Part shown: in pieces, positions 60,364 through 64,000 of the stretch | Layout of the letters: each line of letters starts with the position of its first letter | How positions within the stretch are numbered: the stretch's first letter is position 1 | NCBI GenBank assembly: GCA_963714455.1 | Contig: CAVQON010000014.1 | Location: 68,703 to 132,702 of the forward strand | Source: CAVQGZ01 sp963714455 | GTDB lineage: Bacteria > Actinomycetota > Actinomycetes > Jiangellales > Jiangellaceae | Length of the DNA stretch: 64,000 nt | Direction of reading: 5' to 3' | Position numbers and translations under genes: made by a program | Notes under the pieces: model-generated | Told to the model about the DNA's origin: nothing | Seen by the model: only the letters and a program-made list of their open reading frames with translations | The model's database searches: none

Positions 60364-63300
60364 GGGTCAGACTGGGCCCAGGCGCGGGTGCCTGAGCCCA
60401 GGAGGTGCTCGATCCGGTGTTCAGCGACACCCAGTCGGCGCAGCTGTGAGGTGGCCTCGCCGAGTTCATGGACTCGCTCTTCGTCCAGGAGCTCCTGGTC
60501 GGTGAGTGCACGGGCGCCGGCCAGAAGGGCGCGCTCCAGCACCAGTCCCTGGTCCGCGGCCTCGGCGAGCCCTGCTCGAGCAGCATCTGCTGCTTGGACG
60601 GGCTTGCCGAGGGTCCGCAGGGCCTGGGCACGCACGAACTGGCACCCTGGCGTGAGGACCGATCCGCTGTCGCGAGAACGTGCGTCGGCGTCGTCCAGGG
60701 TGTGCAGCGCGACGTCCGGTCGGTTCGAGTCGACAGCGTTCTCCGCAAGAGCGATGGCGGCGGCGTAGGCGACATCTGGCTGTCCGGCCTCAAGCAGGTC
60801 TCGGCGCAGACGCTGCAGCATCGCGTCAGCGTCGACGTAGTCCCCGAGCATGGTGAGGCACCGTGCCAGCAGCACCTCGACGAAACCCGCGTCGGCGTTC
60901 AGCCCCGTCGACCGGAGCGTGCGCAACGCGGATTCCAGGATCGGTCGAGCGTCGTCAACACGGCCTTGGTTGACGAGAATCTCGGCAAGGTTCCCTCGAG
61001 AGATCGCAGCGCCGGCGACGTCACCGATCCGATCAGCGATGGTCGCCGCCTGCTCGTAGCGCTGCTCGGCGGTTGTCCACTCACCTGCCCAGTACGCGAT
61101 CGCGCCCAGGTTGCTCAGCGTGGCGGATTGTCTCTCGAGGTTGTCCAACTCCCGGTAGATGCGCAGCGCGCGCTCCAGGTGAGAGCCGTCGGCGGGCAGG
61201 CCCATGAGGGCGAGGCAGGTCTCCATGGCGACGCAGGCAAGCGCAACGGCCTCCGTGGCCCCGCTGCCCTCGGCCAGGTCGATGGCCCGCTGCGCCTCTC
61301 TACGGGCCTCGACGAAGCGGTCTTGAAACGTGAGCAAGTACGCGCGCGTGGCCACGATCTCCGCCTCGAGCTGCCGTCCCTGCAGGTTGGTAGCCGAACG
61401 AGCGATCCTGGACGCTGCGGTCAGGTCGCGGTAGGCGCTACGGAACCTCTGCGCCCGCTCCTGTGCTCGGGCCCTCTTGGTCATGAGCCGTGCCTGGGTC
61501 GCGGTGTCCGCGGCGGCCGCGCGGGCAGCGGCCCGGTATGCCTTGATCGCCTCGCTGTAGCGACCCATCGGAACTAGGACATCTCCCAACGACTCCCACA
61601 CCTTCTGCAGTTCGACGTCGGGGAGATCATGCAGTCGGTCTGCGGCAACTAGTGCTCGCTGGTACTGGGCCGCTGCTTCCGAGTTGGAGTACGCAGCCCT
61701 AGCTCGTTCCGCGGCCACTCGTGCCCACCGCCACGTGGACTCGTAGTCCCCACCCATCGAGTAGTGCAGGGCCAAGCTGTCGGCGTACTCCTCGATCTGA
61801 CTCCCACCCAGTCGCAGTGTGGACTTCGCAGCGAGCAGGTGGAACTGGCGGCGACGGGCGAACGGCAGGCTGTCGTAGGCCGCGTCGCGCAGGAGCGCAT
61901 GGCGAAACCTGAGCCGCTCCTTGCCGTCGGACTCGAGGATGTCGGAGAGCTCCTTCGTGGTCGCAGCATCCAGGGCGACCTGCTCCTCGCCGAAGAGATC
62001 TTGCAGAACCGCGACCCGAAACGATCGACCCAGCACCGATGCCCGACGGACAACGCGCCGCGCGAGGGGAGGCAGTGAGTCGATCTGCGCCGCAACCATG
62101 CCCTCCAACGACGAAGGCAGGGCGTCGATGTCGCCGTGCTCGCGAAGGTTGCGGAGCGTCTCTTCCAGGAACAGTGGGTTGCCGGACACTCGACTGACCA
62201 CTGCCTCGACGTCGTGGGGACGCAGAGGTGCAGCAGCGGTGGCGTCCAGAACAAGCTGGCGAACGATCTCGTCCTCCAGTGGCTCAAGCGGCAACGACTG
62301 CCCGCTCGTGGGGCGGTAGCCGGTGGTGTCGTCGCGCCGAGCCGTCAGAAGCAGCCACGGGCGCGTACCCGTCTCCCGCTCGAAGCGTGCGGCAAGTGTT
62401 GCCGTGGCGTCGTCGGAGTAGTGGGTGTCGTCGAACGCAACGACGACGGGGCCGTCAGTGGCCGCCGTGATGAGCCGGATGACTGCATCGGCGGTGCGAG
62501 CCGGGCGATACTGAGGGTCGAGATCGCGGGTCGCCTCCGTGGGATCGAGGGGAATCCCCATGACGTCGCCGAGCAATGGCAGCCATGGTCCAAGGTCGGG
62601 TGCGAGGCCGTTGACGGCCAGCACGAGCGTCTGGGCAAGGCCGCCCTTCTGCGCCAAGGACAGTCCGAGCAGCCGTCGCAGCGGGTCACGCACGGGTCGG
62701 TACGGGGTAGCGGCCCCGTAGGGCTCGGCTCGGGCCCGGAGGATGATGGTGTCCCCAGCGCTGCGCAATGCTTCGCGCAGGAGTCGGGTCTTGCCCTGGC
62801 CGGCGTCGCCGGTCACGCTGATGACCCCGCCGTTGCCGGTGGCGAGTCGGGCCACGGCCGTCGTCAGGGCGGCGAGCTCGGTGTCCCGGCCCAGCAACGG
62901 GAGGGATCCGAGGCCGCGGGGTGGTCGGGTGCCGGTCTCCGCCTCGACGAGGTACGCGGTGACCGGGTGAGTCTTGCCCTTGACCATGAAGGGCCCGACC
63001 GCTTCGGTGGCGAACAGGGTCTGGGCGTTGTCCAGGGTCGCGGGGGTCGCCAGCACCTGGCCGGGGTCGGCTTTGGCCATGACGCGGGCGGCGAGGTTGA
63101 CGGTGTCACCCATGACCGTGACGGTCGCGCGATCGGGGGAGCCGATCGCACCGGCGAACACGTGGCCGCGGTTCAGCCCTGCCCGCACGCCGATGGGCCA
63201 GGCCTCAGCCAGGCTGCGGTTGACGATGTGGCGGGACGCGCGCAGCAGGCGCCCTTGGTCGTCGTCAGCAGTGGTAGGGAACCCGGCGACGAGGATGACC

Positions 63301-63566
63301 TTGCCGCCGTCCTCGGCCAGGTCGGTGGCCAAGAACGTGACGCCTTCGGCGTCGGCGCACTCCTGGGCGGCCGACACCAGCAGGTGCAGCGCGGCGGCAG
63401 TGGGCTGGTGACCCTGCTGCTCAAGCATGGCGTCAATGCCGGTGTAGCGCACGAACGACACTCCGACGGTCCGGTGCTCGGACTCCGGGCTGTACCGCCG
63501 ACAACAGCTCGCGCAGCGCGGTCGGCACGAACCCAGACACGTCCCGCTCAGCCAGGTCGCGCGCAC
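60360..63566 (-). CDS. class III cyclase-like / AAA ATPase / TPR regulatory protein, long open frame
   Basis: The long open frame codes for about 1045 residues of likely true protein from about 63500 down. A second class III cyclase-like domain runs to about residue 200 (VGVSFVRYTG, GDTVNLAARVMAKADPG), where the catalytic Asp of the first motif is not evident. An ATPase domain follows with Walker A VTGDAGQGKTRLL and VVVAFDDTHYSDD, then about 450 residues of TPR-like helices (SLGDVLVPMGRYSEAIKAY, AIAYWAGEWTTAEQRY). The first 22 codons to 63566 are not coding-like. The 5' part of the gene is in other frames (see 63433-64000). Such proteins usually act as large signal-responsive regulators. Confidence 0.8.
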   Translation of the reverse strand: MRATWLSGTCLGSCRPRCASCCRRYSPESEHRTVGVSFVRYTGIDAMLEQQGHQPTAAALHLLVSAAQECADAEGVTFLATDLAEDGGKVILVAGFPTTADDDQGRLLRASRHIVNRSLAEAWPIGVRAGLNRGHVFAGAIGSPDRATVTVMGDTVNLAARVMAKADPGQVLATPATLDNAQTLFATEAVGPFMVKGKTHPVTAYLVEAETGTRPPRGLGSLPLLGRDTELAALTTAVARLATGNGGVISVTGDAGQGKTRLLREALRSAGDTIILRARAEPYGAATPYRPVRDPLRRLLGLSLAQKGGLAQTLVLAVNGLAPDLGPWLPLLGDVMGIPLDPTEATRDLDPQYRPARTADAVIRLITAATDGPVVVAFDDTHYSDDATATLAARFERETGTRPWLLLTARRDDTTGYRPTSGQSLPLEPLEDEIVRQLVLDATAAAPLRPHDVEAVVSRVSGNPLFLEETLRNLREHGDIDALPSSLEGMVAAQIDSLPPLARRVVRRASVLGRSFRVAVLQDLFGEEQVALDAATTKELSDILESDGKERLRFRHALLRDAAYDSLPFARRRQFHLLAAKSTLRLGGSQIEEYADSLALHYSMGGDYESTWRWARVAAERARAAYSNSEAAAQYQRALVAADRLHDLPDVELQKVWESLGDVLVPMGRYSEAIKAYRAAARAAAADTATQARLMTKRARAQERAQRFRSAYRDLTAASRIARSATNLQGRQLEAEIVATRAYLLTFQDRFVEARREAQRAIDLAEGSGATEAVALACVAMETCLALMGLPADGSHLERALRIYRELDNLERQSATLSNLGAIAYWAGEWTTAEQRYEQAATIADRIGDVAGAAISRGNLAEILVNQGRVDDARPILESALRTLRSTGLNADAGFVEVLLARCLTMLGDYVDADAMLQRLRRDLLEAGQPDVAYAAAIALAENAVDSNRPDVALHTLDDADARSRDSGSVLTPGCQFVRAQALRTLGKPVQAADAARAGLAEAADQGLVLERALLAGARALTDQELLDEERVHELGEATSQLRRLGVAEHRIEHLLGSGTRAWAQSDP

Positions 63567-64000
63567 CCCCTACCCCCGGGGGTGTCGGGGCACGTCGCCA
63601 CCGCAGCAGGTACCCCGGGCCCAGCGGATCACCCACTGCCCCGGCCGGCAGGGCGGCCGCGGTGTTCGGCTCGATCGAGGATCTGCCCCGCTGACGCGGC
63701 GGCCTCCATCGTCGCCACCGCTGTGGTCGCCGGACCTACGATCACCAGTTCTCGGTGCGAGCTGCCGACCAAGAACAGGTCGACCTCGCCGGAGTGGATC
63801 CCGACCGACATTCGCAGGCGCAACCGCCCCGCCGGCCCCGGGGTCTTCGCTGTCGCGGCCAATGCGCCACGCATCTCCACGGTCGCGCATGCCGCCTGCA
63901 CCGCATGGTCCGGCCCGGTGAACAGCAGGAACAGCGCGTCTCCGCCAAACTTCAGCAGGGAACCGCCCCGCGCGGCCGCCAGCCCCAGCATCGTGCCGAA
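63433..64000 (-). pseudogene. frameshifted 5' part of the cyclase gene, cut by the window edge
   Basis: From the right edge one frame gives a class III cyclase domain: LLKFGGDALFLLF, RLRLRMSVGIHSGEVDLFLVGSSHRELVIVGPATTAV to GQILD, ending near 63667-63680. A second frame continues with NTAAALPAGAVGDPLGPGYLL and VPTALRELLSA to about 63500, where the third frame (the long gene below it) takes over with PESEHRTVGVSFVRY. Two shifts in 200 bases make this part untranslatable as one chain. The start of the gene lies outside the window. Confidence 0.75.

Noticed and set aside
1..64000. tRNA or rRNA genes, CRISPR array, insertion sequences, phage genes
   Set aside because: I looked for T-arm-like GGTTCGA stretches with matching stems, regular spaced repeats and transposase or integrase motifs and found none convincing.

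Overview
The window is a high-GC stretch (about 70% G+C by eye) with GTG starts, 4-base ATGA/GTGA gene overlaps and actinobacterial marker genes: RbpA, OpcA, an InhA-like FabI, a SufR-led suf operon and a class F-type sortase. It is chromosomal DNA of an actinobacterium, most like the Micrococcales/Kineosporiales in flavour; the genus cannot be fixed from the sequence alone. The backbone order pgl-opcA-zwf-tal-tkt / ctaB-ctaA / ABC pair / sufR-B-D-C-S-U-T / ABC-F / small HTH / enoyl-CoA hydratase / fabG-fabI matches, from memory, the Rv1445c-Rv1484 region of Mycobacterium tuberculosis, so most of this is old conserved synteny with newer genes slotted in.

Layout. 1-9.3 kb: rbpA, a DUF445 membrane protein, two overlapping Gfo/Idh/MocA oxidoreductases (one with an extra ThuA-like N-terminal part), an Asp/Glu racemase, a zinc-type dehydrogenase, two broken alpha/beta hydrolases facing each other and a DUF885 peptidase-like gene. 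9.3-17.9 kb: oxidative and non-oxidative pentose phosphate operon (minus strand), then heme O/heme A synthesis genes ctaB and ctaA, which overlap tail to tail. 17.9-21.0 kb: an inserted cell-surface module (DUF4397 protein, sortase, ECF sigma factor, anti-sigma factor) in which the sortase and the anti-sigma gene each carry one frameshift. 21.3-29.7 kb: ABC exporter pair divergent from the complete suf operon. 29.8-34.8 kb: a six-gene operon joining the biotin ECF transporter (bioY, bioM, bioN) to an acyl-CoA ligase-like enzyme, a hot-dog-like protein and a thiolase with an altered active site. 34.9-46.9 kb: ABC-F ATPase, small HTH protein, enoyl-CoA hydratase, ABC exporter, atypical SDR, sirtuin, AbiEi/DUF559-like protein, SURF1, dodecin, fabG-fabI, YhhN and SixA. 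47-52 kb: a tandem pair of membrane acyltransferases, serB and a conserved unknown. 52-59 kb: ABC ATPase, NfeD-SPFH pair, iron-sulfur photolyase, TauE/SafE permease, a CoA-transferase/GNAT fusion and an rRNA methyltransferase-like gene. 59.2-64 kb: a heavily frameshifted secreted-protein gene and a frameshifted cyclase-ATPase-TPR regulator that runs off the right edge.

How the genes work together. The pentose phosphate operon makes NADPH and pentoses; CtaA, CtaB and SURF1 serve cytochrome oxidase maturation; SufR-SufT build Fe-S clusters, which the iron-sulfur photolyase and the Rieske protein would need; FabG-FabI complete fatty-acid elongation cycles that depend on biotin-carboxylases, for which BioYMN imports the cofactor.

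Frameshifts are concentrated in accessory genes (two hydrolases, sortase, anti-sigma factor, secreted protein, cyclase regulator) while the roughly fifty housekeeping frames are intact. That argues for real gene decay more than for random sequencing error, but single-base cases need read-level checking. I saw no rRNA, tRNA, CRISPR array, insertion sequence or prophage. The most promising leads for something undescribed are the biotin-transport/thiolase operon, the sortase/sigma surface module and the degenerate acyltransferase paralogue.
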